From Chloroflexota bacterium (GTDB lineage Bacteria; Chloroflexota; Anaerolineae; Fen-1058), in assembly GCA_016219235.1 (NCBI GenBank), contig JACRBO010000858.1, positions 1 to 24,523 on the forward strand: 24,523 nucleotides of DNA, read 5' to 3'. Each line of letters starts with the position of its first letter. Positions within the stretch are counted from its first letter, which is position 1. The position numbers and the translations under genes were made by a program. Shown one piece after another: positions 1-6,505 of this stretch. The notes below the pieces were generated by a model, which searched no databases, was not told the DNA's origin, and saw only the letters and a list, made by a program, of their open reading frames with translations.

Positions 1-573
1 CGCGCCGTAGACATCCTCCACACGGTAACGCGAGGTCGTGTTGTAGATGACGTTGCGGGTGGTGGGCCGCACGAACCCGGAGATATAGCGGTCCTGACTC
101 TGCCACGTGCGGCGGAGTTGAACCACTTGCAGCGGATCGACGTAGAACCGCACCGTCGCATCCACGTAGACTTGCTGCGCGTCGGAGGTGCGCGCTTCGA
201 CGGCGTCGTTCCCCTGCACCGCGCCCTCACCGATCGAGCCGGACATGGTGTACTCTTGCTTGGCAATGCTGAACCGATCGACGCTCTCGATGAACGGGAG
301 AATCCAGTGGATGCCGGCCGTCAACGGATCGGGCCGCACACCGCCCGGCGACAACGGGCTAACCACGACGCCGGATTCAAACTGATCGACGAAGACCAGG
401 CCGGAGCCGAGCGTGTTCAAGCCCAATCCGCCGATTAATAGAACCAACACGATAATGATGTTGACTTTCGCATCGCGCCGCTGTGAACGCAGGGTGGCAA
501 CGTAAAAGACATATAACCCCAGGCCAATGATTAAGGCCCAACCTAGAATCGACAACATAGATGAGATACTCAT
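1..573 (-). CDS. SPFH/band-7 (prohibitin/stomatin-like) membrane protein, partial
   Basis: An uninterrupted 191-codon reading frame runs from an ATG at 573 to the left edge, so the C-terminus is missing. Residues 1-21 form one hydrophobic segment (ILGWALIIGLGLYVFYV). After a basic stretch (RSQRRDAK) a second hydrophobic segment (INIIIVLVLLIGGLGLN type) follows at about 38-58. A beta-rich SPFH start follows, with VFVDQFESGVVV, GIHWILPFIESV, the strand EARTSDAQQVYVDATVRFYV and a segment ending YRVEDVYGA. The family forms oligomers at the membrane and usually scaffolds proteases or organises microdomains; the role here is inferred from family only. A weak AGAGG lies upstream of the ATG and a TATAAT box lies at 639-644. 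It diverges from the ArsR-like gene. Family call is firm, exact subfamily is not. Confidence 0.88.
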   Translation of the reverse strand, partial: MSISSMLSILGWALIIGLGLYVFYVATLRSQRRDAKVNIIIVLVLLIGGLGLNTLGSGLVFVDQFESGVVVSPLSPGGVRPDPLTAGIHWILPFIESVDRFSIAKQEYTMSGSIGEGAVQGNDAVEARTSDAQQVYVDATVRFYVDPLQVVQLRRTWQSQDRYISGFVRPTTRNVIYNTTSRYRVEDVYGA

Positions 574-638
574 TCGGAATCGCCTCTTTCTGATGTGGTC
601 CCGTGTACGGGAGTGAGATGGTGTGTGAAGACACAGGG

Positions 639-644
639 ATTATA
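639..644 (-). promoter_or_regulatory. Candidate -10 box for the SPFH gene
   Basis: A perfect TATAAT on the minus strand lies about 65 bases upstream of the ATG at 573. No good -35 hexamer is seen at 16-18 bases, so the promoter call rests on the -10 alone. The implied 5' leader contains a short TCCCGT/ACGGGA dyad near 599-612. Confidence 0.4.
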
Positions 645-745
645 CCCCCGGCGGAGCAAACTGGTTGACTGAAGGCTGACAGCCGCCGCCCGCCTGACAG
701 TCACCGCGTACCGAGGGCATAACGCAAAACTGTGGGCGCGCTCAA

Positions 746-791
746 GGCGGACGACAATCCGCCGCCCCGATCTGCGGGATTGTCATCCCGC
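746..791. repeat. Pair of REP-like hairpins with a GGATTGTC core
   Basis: Two short hairpins face each other in the 574-944 spacer. The first (746-763) has arms GGCGGA/TCCGCC. The second (774-791) has arms GCGGGAT/ATCCCGC around TGTC. Read on opposite strands they share the core GGATTGTC(A/G)TCC, while the outer arm bases differ and still pair. The same paired arrangement forms the core of the miniature element at 10735-10845. The rest of this spacer shows only the SPFH -10 box, the ArsR promoter and the operator. Confidence 0.6.
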
Positions 792-851
792 GCGAGCGCC
801 GGCATAAAAGCTGCCAACATTTTGCCTTACACCCCGCTTCGATTTTGCCTG

Positions 852-880
852 TTGACAAATCCGGTCGGTTCACTTAAACT
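852..880 (+). promoter_or_regulatory. Sigma-70-type promoter of the ArsR-MFS operon
   Basis: A perfect TTGACA (852-857), a 17-base spacer and TAAACT (875-880, 4 of 6 consensus bases) precede the regulator gene. The expected start of transcription is about 887, immediately before the dyad at 890-907. Confidence 0.65.
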
Positions 881-889
881 GATTCCACC

Positions 890-907
890 ATTCAAATAAA
901 TGTGAAT
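890..907. promoter_or_regulatory. Candidate ArsR-family operator
   Basis: The 18-base dyad ATTCAAAT-AA-ATGTGAAT has half-sites matching at 7 of 8 positions. It sits just after the predicted transcription start and ends 37 bases before the regulator's ATG. The half-site ATTCA...TGAAT is also present at the second ArsR gene (12744-12759). The position fits autorepression by the adjacent ArsR-like protein; this is inference. Confidence 0.55.
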
Positions 908-944
908 GATAAACTAAGATTGAATGTCTCACAAGGATGGAATG

Positions 945-1571
945 ATGACCAAAGCCAAAGCCCGTCCCGCCCCCGAAACTTTCGAAGTGACCGACCTGGA
1001 GCAGCTGCGCGTGCTGGCCGATCCGCTGCGTTTGCGGGTGCTCAATCACCTGTTTCAGGAGGCGCTCACGGTGAAGCAGGTGGCCGATCGGCTGGAAGCG
1101 CCCGCGACGAAGTTGTACTATCACGTCAACGAACTGGAGCGAATCGGGCTGGTGAAAGTCGTCGAGACGCGCGTCAAGTCGGGCATCATCGAGAAATACT
1201 ATCGCCTGACCGCGCCGTTCATTCACGTCTCACGCGAATTGCTGCAATTGACCGGCAGCCCGTCGGACACCACGCACGCTTATGCTGAAGTGCTGGCCTC
1301 GATCTTCGAAGCCGTGGCCGACGACCTGCGCCAGTCCGTCATCAGCGGCCAACTGGTTCCCCCGGAGCAGAGCACGGCCAAAACATCGGCGATTGGCCGC
1401 ACCAATGTGCGGCTTACCCGGGCGGCAGCCGCGCGCCTGGCCAAAAAATTGGCTAAACTGTTGCAAGAGGATATGGAAGCCGCCGACGACGAGGCCGGCG
1501 AAGTGGAATATGGTTTTGCGCTGGCTTTCTTTCCGATCAGGCCAGTCGAGGGAGAGGGCGCCGATGAATAA
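945..1571 (+). CDS. ArsR-type winged-helix transcriptional regulator
   Basis: The product is about 208 aa. A winged-helix domain near the N-terminus shows the ArsR pattern ADPLRLRVLNHLFQEALTV, then KQVADRLEAPATKLYYHVNE as the recognition-helix region and the wing GLVKVVETRVKSGIIEKYYR. The longer C-terminal half is helical with an acidic end. No CxC metal-binding motif is seen, so a metal or metalloid inducer is not supported. This resembles the drug- or stress-linked HTH_20 branch rather than true arsenic sensors. Start choice: AAGGA at 933-937 is 7 bases before the ATG at 945; in-frame ATGs at 942 and 924 are less well placed. The stop overlaps the start of the MFS gene by 8 bases, so the pair is an operon and the regulator probably controls the exporter. 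Confidence 0.85.
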   Translation: MTKAKARPAPETFEVTDLEQLRVLADPLRLRVLNHLFQEALTVKQVADRLEAPATKLYYHVNELERIGLVKVVETRVKSGIIEKYYRLTAPFIHVSRELLQLTGSPSDTTHAYAEVLASIFEAVADDLRQSVISGQLVPPEQSTAKTSAIGRTNVRLTRAAAARLAKKLAKLLQEDMEAADDEAGEVEYGFALAFFPIRPVEGEGADE

Positions 1572-2880
1572 TTCAGTCGCCACGGTCCGCGCACGGGATG
1601 TGCTGCGTAACCGGAGTTTCAGGAATCTGTTGATCGGCCAGTTCGTCTCGAACGTGGGCGACGGGTTGATCTATTTGTCGTTAGTCATCATGCTCAATCG
1701 CCTGTTCAGCGCGGGCGGGGCAGAAGGCGCGATCGGGTTCTTGATGATCTGTCAGGCCGCGCCGCGCGTGATCTTTGGGCTGTTATCGGGTGTGTACGTC
1801 GATCGGCTCGATCGCAAGCAGTTGATGATCATCACCGACGTAGCGCGCGGCGTCATCGTGTTGACGTGTCTGCTGGTCAATCGGCCGGAGGAGGTGTGGA
1901 TTTATTACGCCAGCGCGGCGCTGCTGTCGGCGTTGAGTTCGGTCTTCGGGCCGGCCAGGAACGCCAGCCTGCCGCATCTGGTGAACAAAGAACAATTGCT
2001 GGTGGCGAATACGCTCTCGCAAACCAGTTTCATTGTGGCGCTGACCCTGGGCACGGCGTCGGCGGGCCTGTTGATCGGGGCGTTCGATTCGGTGATGCCC
2101 GCGATTGTTGTCGATGCGATCTCGTTCTTCGTGTCGGCGGCGTTTATCGCCGCGCTGCCGCTGCCGCATGCGCCGCATCACGCGCGACCTGATCGCGATC
2201 AACGGGCGGCGCAGGTGTGGGCCGAATTGAAGGAGGGCCTGCATTTTCTGGCGCACCAACGCAGCCTGGTGGGCGCGATGCTGGGCTTCACGCTGACCAT
2301 GCTGGGCCTCGGCGCGATCAATGTGCTGTTCGTGCCGTTCATGGTGAACGATCTGGGCATGGACGAAGCTTACGTAGGCCTGGTCGATCTGACTCAAATG
2401 CTGGGCATGGTGGCCGTCAATCTGTTCATCGCGAAATTGGTGGCGCGTTTTTCGACCGCGCAGATTTTCGGGCTGGGCATGCTGGGGCTGGGGGCGTCCA
2501 TCGCGGCAGCGGGTTGGGTGCAGGCGGCGTGGGTGTTATTTCCGTTGAGCGTGGCCTGGGGCATCACGATTGCGCCGGTGCAGGCCAGCGCCAGCACGAT
2601 CGTGCAGAGCGTGCCCGATCACATTCGCGGCCGCACCGGCAGCGCGACAGAAACCGTCGTCGGGGTGGCCAACGTCGTGTCGATGGCGCTGGCCGGTTTC
2701 GCGGGCAGTGCGATTGGGGTGAGGAATACGTTTATGCTGGGCGGCCTGATCGCAGGCCTGGGCGGCGTGGTGGCGTGGTGGTTGATGCGCGAAGTCAAGC
2801 CCGCACTCGATCGATCTTCACGCGACCTTGAATTGCAACCGGCCGAAGTCGCTGCACTACCAGACGACGATGCGGCCTAG
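1564..2880 (+). CDS. MFS drug/metabolite exporter (DHA3/MFS_3, EntS/MefA-like)
   Basis: The 438-aa product has about twelve hydrophobic segments in two halves, as expected for a major facilitator. The loop after TM2 carries a motif-A variant, SGVYVDRLDRKQLMI, and a cytoplasmic loop (LPHAPHHARPDRDQRAAQVW) links the halves. A second-half loop has PDHIRGRTGSATE, typical of the macrolide/enterobactin exporter branch. It should export small molecules using the proton gradient; the substrate cannot be told from sequence. The ATG at 1564 overlaps the regulator stop and is preceded by a purine-rich GGGAGAGGG. Regulation by the upstream ArsR-type protein is likely from the overlap. Confidence 0.88.
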   Translation: MNNSVATVRARDVLRNRSFRNLLIGQFVSNVGDGLIYLSLVIMLNRLFSAGGAEGAIGFLMICQAAPRVIFGLLSGVYVDRLDRKQLMIITDVARGVIVLTCLLVNRPEEVWIYYASAALLSALSSVFGPARNASLPHLVNKEQLLVANTLSQTSFIVALTLGTASAGLLIGAFDSVMPAIVVDAISFFVSAAFIAALPLPHAPHHARPDRDQRAAQVWAELKEGLHFLAHQRSLVGAMLGFTLTMLGLGAINVLFVPFMVNDLGMDEAYVGLVDLTQMLGMVAVNLFIAKLVARFSTAQIFGLGMLGLGASIAAAGWVQAAWVLFPLSVAWGITIAPVQASASTIVQSVPDHIRGRTGSATETVVGVANVVSMALAGFAGSAIGVRNTFMLGGLIAGLGGVVAWWLMREVKPALDRSSRDLELQPAEVAALPDDDAA

Positions 2881-2978
2881 TTTTGCGATGACGCCGGGCC
2901 GGGTTCGCGCGGTTTCATTTCGCCCGGTATCGACGGGGCATGGTGTAGAATAGCGTTTGATTCGGCCTCACCCCCCGC

Positions 2979-3019
2979 CCCCCTCTCCTGACATCCGCTT
3001 TTGATGTCAGGAGAGGGGG
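2979..3019. repeat. Perfect 17-bp stem hairpin just before the glycosyltransferase gene
   Basis: Positions 2979-2995 pair perfectly with 3003-3019 around a 7-base loop (cgctttt). The right arm is purine rich (GGAGAGGGGG) and ends 3 bases before an in-frame GTG at 3023, so a folded RNA would hide that ribosome-binding sequence. There is no T-run on either side, so it is a poor intrinsic terminator. It may be one copy of a dispersed palindrome. Confidence 0.7.
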
Positions 3020-3040
3020 AGAGTGGGTACAGGAGTAAGT

Positions 3041-5068
3041 GTGCGTAACGGAGTGCGTGAGTGGGCGGCAGTGCTGGCGGTGCTGATCATCGCGGCCGGT
3101 CTGCGATTTTACCGGCTGGATGCGCAGTCGTTTTGGAACGACGAAGGCAACAGCGCCCGCATCGCCGAACGGTCGCTGGCGTTGATTACCGAAGGCGCGG
3201 CGGGCGACATTCATCCGCCGCTCTATTACTATGTGCTGCACGTGTGGCGCGGCATGTTCGGCGCGAGCGAGTTTGCGCTGCGATCACTCTCGGCGGCGTT
3301 GGGTGTGCTGTTGGTGTGGCTGACGTACCTCATCGCGCGACAGGTCTTCGATCACAGGATTGGCGTCGTGGCAGCCCTCGTCGCAGCGCTCAACCCGTTT
3401 CAGGTTTACTACTCGCAAGAAGCGCGGATGTATTTGCTGCTGGCCGTGATCGGTGCGGCGGCAACCAGCCAGTTGCTTAGTTTGTTAGTCAATTGGTCAA
3501 CTGGTCAATCAGTCGATCAGTCAATTCGTCAACCGGTGAATCGGCGCGCCCGTCAACGGATCACCTTGTCACCCCGTCAGCTTGTCATCTTGTCATTGGT
3601 CATTCTTTATGCTGCCGGCTTGTATACGCACTACGCTTTCCCCTTCATCATTGTCGCGCACTTCATTATTGTGTTGACGTGGGTCATTGTGACGCGCCGC
3701 TCGCTGCGAAATCTGCTGCCGTGGATCGGCCTCGCGACTGCGGCAGGCGTGCTGTTCATTCCATGGCTGCCCACGGCGTTGCGACAAATTACGACGTGGC
3801 CGTCTGGCCGCGTTACGCTCGATGCCGGATCGATGCTGCTGGACACCTTCCGATTGTACGTCCTCGGCCCGACGTTTCCCACGGCTGAGGCAATCACGGC
3901 GATTCTGATCAGCGGCTTCTTTCTGCTGGTGGGACTGTGGAATCCGCACGGCTTCGACGAACGCCGCGCTGAAGAGGCCGTCCTGTTGCCACATTCGGTG
4001 CGCGTCGGCGCGATCGGGTTGTGGTGGCTGATCCCCATTGCCTTGATTTTTGGTTTCGGTCTGTTCAAAGAATCGTACTTGAAGTTTTTGCTCATCGGCT
4101 CGGCAGCGTTCTGCATTTTGCTGGCGCGTGGCCTCGTCACGGCGCTGGGCATCGCGCGCGGGGCGTTGAACATGCCGCGCGAGTTAGCCGGGCAGCCCGT
4201 GGCGATCTGGAGTTGGACGCTGGTCGTGGCCTTCCTTGGCGCGCTGATCGCCGTGCCGACAGCGCAATCGATCAACAACTACTATTTCGATTCGGGCTAC
4301 GCGCGCGATGATTATCGCGGCATCGCGCAGACGATTAAGTCACAGCAGCGCGCAGACGACGCCGTGATTCTGGATTCGGCCAATCAGTGGGAAGTCTTCA
4401 CCTACTACTATCCCGACGGTCCGAACGTGTATCCATTGCCGAGAAGCCGCCCGCTCGATCCAGCGGCCATCGAAGCCGAATTGACTGCTTTGGCGCAGAA
4501 GTATCGGCGCGTCTTCGTGTTGTATTGGGGCGACACTGAAGCTGATCCGAACAAGGTAATTGAGTCGTGGCTTGACGCGCACACGTACAAAGCGACCGAG
4601 CAGTGGATTGGGGCGGTGCGCTTCGTGACGTATGCGATCCCAATGCAGTTATCGAATCAGCCGCAGCAAATGAGCCGGGTGCGGCTTGGCGAGCACATCA
4701 CACTCGATGGGTTTACGCTGCCGACGGCCCGACTTGCGCCCGGCGACATCTTGCAGCTCGATCTGTTCTGGCGCACCGACGCGAAGTTGAGCGAACGTTA
4801 CAAAGTCTTCGTGCACGTGCTGGATGCGACGGGCGTCATCGCCGCGCAGACCGATCGGGAGCCGGGCGGGGGGCGGAACCTCACTACTGATTGGAACGTG
4901 AATGAACCAATCGTCGATCGCTACGGGGTGTTGATTCCGGAAACTGCGGCGAGCGGCATCTACTCGATCGAGATGGGATTGTATGACCTCAACAACATCC
5001 GGCTGAAAATGGCGGACGGCAAAGATGCGGTGATGCTGGCTAAGGTGGAAGTGATGAGTGACAAGTGA
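3041..5068 (+). CDS. GT39-like (GT-C fold) membrane glycosyltransferase
   Basis: The product is about 675 aa. An N-terminal membrane helix leads to the GT-C acidic loop FWNDEGNSARIAE, the likely catalytic Asp-Glu, followed by GDIHPPLYYYVLHVW and YYSQEARMYLLL, both typical of the dolichyl-phosphate-mannose mannosyltransferase/ArnT superfamily. About ten further helices run to residue 410. A soluble region follows, then a beta-sandwich (LDGFTLPTARLAPGDILQLDLFWR, YKVFVHVLD) at about 545-670. It probably transfers a lipid-linked sugar outside the membrane; donor and acceptor are unknown. Start: AGGAG at 3031-3035 lies 5 bases before GTG 3041; GTG 3023 is an alternative. Oddities: codons from 3488-3599 come from an octamer DNA repeat, and the C-terminal MSDK is encoded by heptamer repeats. 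Confidence 0.85.
   Translation: MRNGVREWAAVLAVLIIAAGLRFYRLDAQSFWNDEGNSARIAERSLALITEGAAGDIHPPLYYYVLHVWRGMFGASEFALRSLSAALGVLLVWLTYLIARQVFDHRIGVVAALVAALNPFQVYYSQEARMYLLLAVIGAAATSQLLSLLVNWSTGQSVDQSIRQPVNRRARQRITLSPRQLVILSLVILYAAGLYTHYAFPFIIVAHFIIVLTWVIVTRRSLRNLLPWIGLATAAGVLFIPWLPTALRQITTWPSGRVTLDAGSMLLDTFRLYVLGPTFPTAEAITAILISGFFLLVGLWNPHGFDERRAEEAVLLPHSVRVGAIGLWWLIPIALIFGFGLFKESYLKFLLIGSAAFCILLARGLVTALGIARGALNMPRELAGQPVAIWSWTLVVAFLGALIAVPTAQSINNYYFDSGYARDDYRGIAQTIKSQQRADDAVILDSANQWEVFTYYYPDGPNVYPLPRSRPLDPAAIEAELTALAQKYRRVFVLYWGDTEADPNKVIESWLDAHTYKATEQWIGAVRFVTYAIPMQLSNQPQQMSRVRLGEHITLDGFTLPTARLAPGDILQLDLFWRTDAKLSERYKVFVHVLDATGVIAAQTDREPGGGRNLTTDWNVNEPIVDRYGVLIPETAASGIYSIEMGLYDLNNIRLKMADGKDAVMLAKVEVMSDK
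3488..3599. repeat. Intragenic octamer array, 14 degenerate units in register
   Basis: Fourteen consecutive 8-base units, mostly of the form GTCAnnnn (gtcaattg, gtcaactg, gtcaatca, gtcgatca and so on), follow one another without an insertion or deletion. They encode a polar linker with TGQSVDQSIRQPVNRRARQR between two membrane helices of the glycosyltransferase. The 15-mer ATTGGTCAACTGGTC inside it recurs exactly in the RecQ-ComF gene at 7079-7093. Confidence 0.8.
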
Positions 5069-5085
5069 CGAGTGATGAGTCAGCG
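5051..5085. repeat. Heptamer array across the glycosyltransferase stop codon
   Basis: Five 7-base units (gtgatga, gtgacaa, gtgacga, gtgatga, gtcagcg) encode the last residues MSDK and the stop codon and continue into the spacer. It belongs to the heptamer family also seen at 6464, 14048, 18490, 19675 and 21660. Confidence 0.7.
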
Positions 5086-5227
5086 GTAACTGTTCACGCT
5101 TCTGACGGAGTCAGGTAGTGCACGACTGGCAGCCCCATTCAAAACTCACAGGCAGTTTGTGATGCAGATACGTCACAGTCGCTTCCGGCCGAGGACCACC
5201 CTGGCGCAATGACGGCTGAGTAAGTAA

Positions 5228-5401
5228 CTTGACAATGTTAGATTAGGGCGTCATTGCGAGGAGCGCAGTTGGCGACGAAGCAATCTCCTTTTGACTGGCC
5301 CTGAGATTGCTTCGCAACGCCCTGTCCGTCGCAAAGCGGCGGGGGCGCGCCAGGCGAAAGCGCTCGCAATGACGGGGCTAGTCGAATCTAACATTGTCAA
5401 G
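5228..5401. mobile_element. Palindromic MITE-like element with 17-bp terminal inverted repeats
   Basis: The ends are perfect inverted repeats of CTTGACAATGTTAGATT (5228-5244 and 5385-5401). Inside is a second palindrome starting CGTCATTGCGAGGAGCG and ending CGCTCGCAATGACG, with inner arms GACGAAGCAATCTCC and GAGATTGCTTCG. No protein is encoded. Related copies without the outer ends lie at 20659-20797 and 21512-21642, and a solo outer end is at 14100-14116. It occupies the 5069-5554 gene-free gap; the rest of that gap shows only the heptamer array and nothing else recognisable. Confidence 0.7.
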
Positions 5402-5554
5402 GTAACTACTTGCCGCCGAAGCTCGTGCTGCGTCGGCGCCGCCTGCAAGTCTCGACCACATCTTAGGGTGAGCGTCGTCTTGTCTCGTTTAGCCGTTCGG
5501 TGCGAAAATAGCCCGCAGCCAGACTGACCATGAAACAGCCAGATTCAAAGCCAT

Positions 5555-6457
5555 TTACCACAACGAGCCTTGTTGAACTTGAAACGGCTGGCTGGTGGCG
5601 GTTGACCGGCTGATCTCGTCGGCCAGCCGATCGAAAGCGATCGCAGCCGGATCAATCTGGTGTGCGCCGCCCGCGATCAATTGATCGGTACCCGAACTGC
5701 CCGGCACCGCATATACAGATCGGCCTTGTTTCAAGGCTTTCGCAGCAGTATCCAGGCTGCCGCTCTTCTCGCCCGCCTCGATCACGATCACCGCGCGACT
5801 CAAACCACTGATGATGCGATCACGCGCCATCAGGTTCTGCCCTTTGGGCGGCGTGTTGGGGTGCAGCTCCGATAAGAGCGCGCCGCAACCAACGATATTC
5901 TCAGCCAGTTCAGCATTCTCTTTCGGGTGGATGAAGCGAATGCCCGATCCCAGCACGGCGAGCGTACGCCCCATCTCGATCGCGCCGCGATGCCCCGCCG
6001 TGTCGATGCCCAGCGCCAGGCCGCTGACGATGGTCAAATCGCGCGCGGCCAGTTCCCGTCCGATCGTGCGTGCCACCTCGACGGCGGCACGGGTTGGTTC
6101 ACGCGTGCCCACAATCGCCACCGCGTTGTCATCGGCGCGCTTGAGTGAACCGCGCATAAACAGCACCAGCGGCGCGTCGGGCAGGGGGCGCAATCGTTTG
6201 GGAAAACGCGCGTCATCCCACGTCAAGAAATCAATCCCCTCATCATTGAGCGACAGCAGTTCGTTTTCGAGTTGCTCGATCGGCGCGGCGAGAATCTGCT
6301 GCGCCATGGATGTGCTCACGCGCGGCACCGCGCTGAGTTCGTCAACGGTGGCTGCAAAAATCGACTCGACGTCGCCAAAGCGCTCGATCAATTTTCGCGC
6401 CGTCACGCCGCCAATGCCACTCACTGTCGTCAAAGCCAACCAATGCGTGTTTGCCAT
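5555..6457 (-). CDS. dprA: DNA-protecting protein DprA (Smf)
   Basis: The 300-aa product begins with a helix-hairpin-helix region (VSGIGGVTARKLIERFGDV, residues about 10-30). It continues into the DprA Rossmann domain with AIVGTREPTRAAVEVA, IVSGLALGIDTAGHRGAI, AVLGSGIRFIHPKEN, the signature RDRIISGLSRAVIVIEAGEKSGSLDTA and VYAVPGS. DprA binds incoming single-stranded DNA during natural transformation and loads RecA. The C-terminal winged helix seen in many homologues is missing: the protein ends about 25 residues after GAHQIDP, shorter than the usual 360 aa or so but within the range of short DprA. Start at 6457 is preceded by GAGGCAAG. It lies 34 bases downstream of the RecQ-ComF gene on the same strand, so the two are probably cotranscribed. 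Confidence 0.92.
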   Translation of the reverse strand: MANTHWLALTTVSGIGGVTARKLIERFGDVESIFAATVDELSAVPRVSTSMAQQILAAPIEQLENELLSLNDEGIDFLTWDDARFPKRLRPLPDAPLVLFMRGSLKRADDNAVAIVGTREPTRAAVEVARTIGRELAARDLTIVSGLALGIDTAGHRGAIEMGRTLAVLGSGIRFIHPKENAELAENIVGCGALLSELHPNTPPKGQNLMARDRIISGLSRAVIVIEAGEKSGSLDTAAKALKQGRSVYAVPGSSGTDQLIAGGAHQIDPAAIAFDRLADEISRSTATSQPFQVQQGSLW

Positions 6458-6463
6458 CTTGCC

Positions 6464-6505
6464 TCACGTTTCACTCGTCACTCATCACGTATCACGCATC
6501 ACTTT
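6464..6505. repeat. Heptamer array at the RecQ-ComF/dprA junction
   Basis: Six units of the form TCACnnn (tcacgtt, tcactcg, tcactca, tcacgta, tcacgca, tcacttt) contain the RecQ-ComF stop codon (6492-6494) and fill the spacer up to the dprA ribosome-binding region. Confidence 0.75.

Noticed and set aside
118..438. Plus-strand open frame at the left edge
   Set aside because: It is the shadow of the minus-strand SPFH gene, whose translation is continuous and clearly protein-like.
5229..5244. TTGACA as a -35 promoter element
   Set aside because: The hexamer is part of the terminal repeat of a palindromic element, has no -10 partner at the right distance and no gene downstream on that strand.
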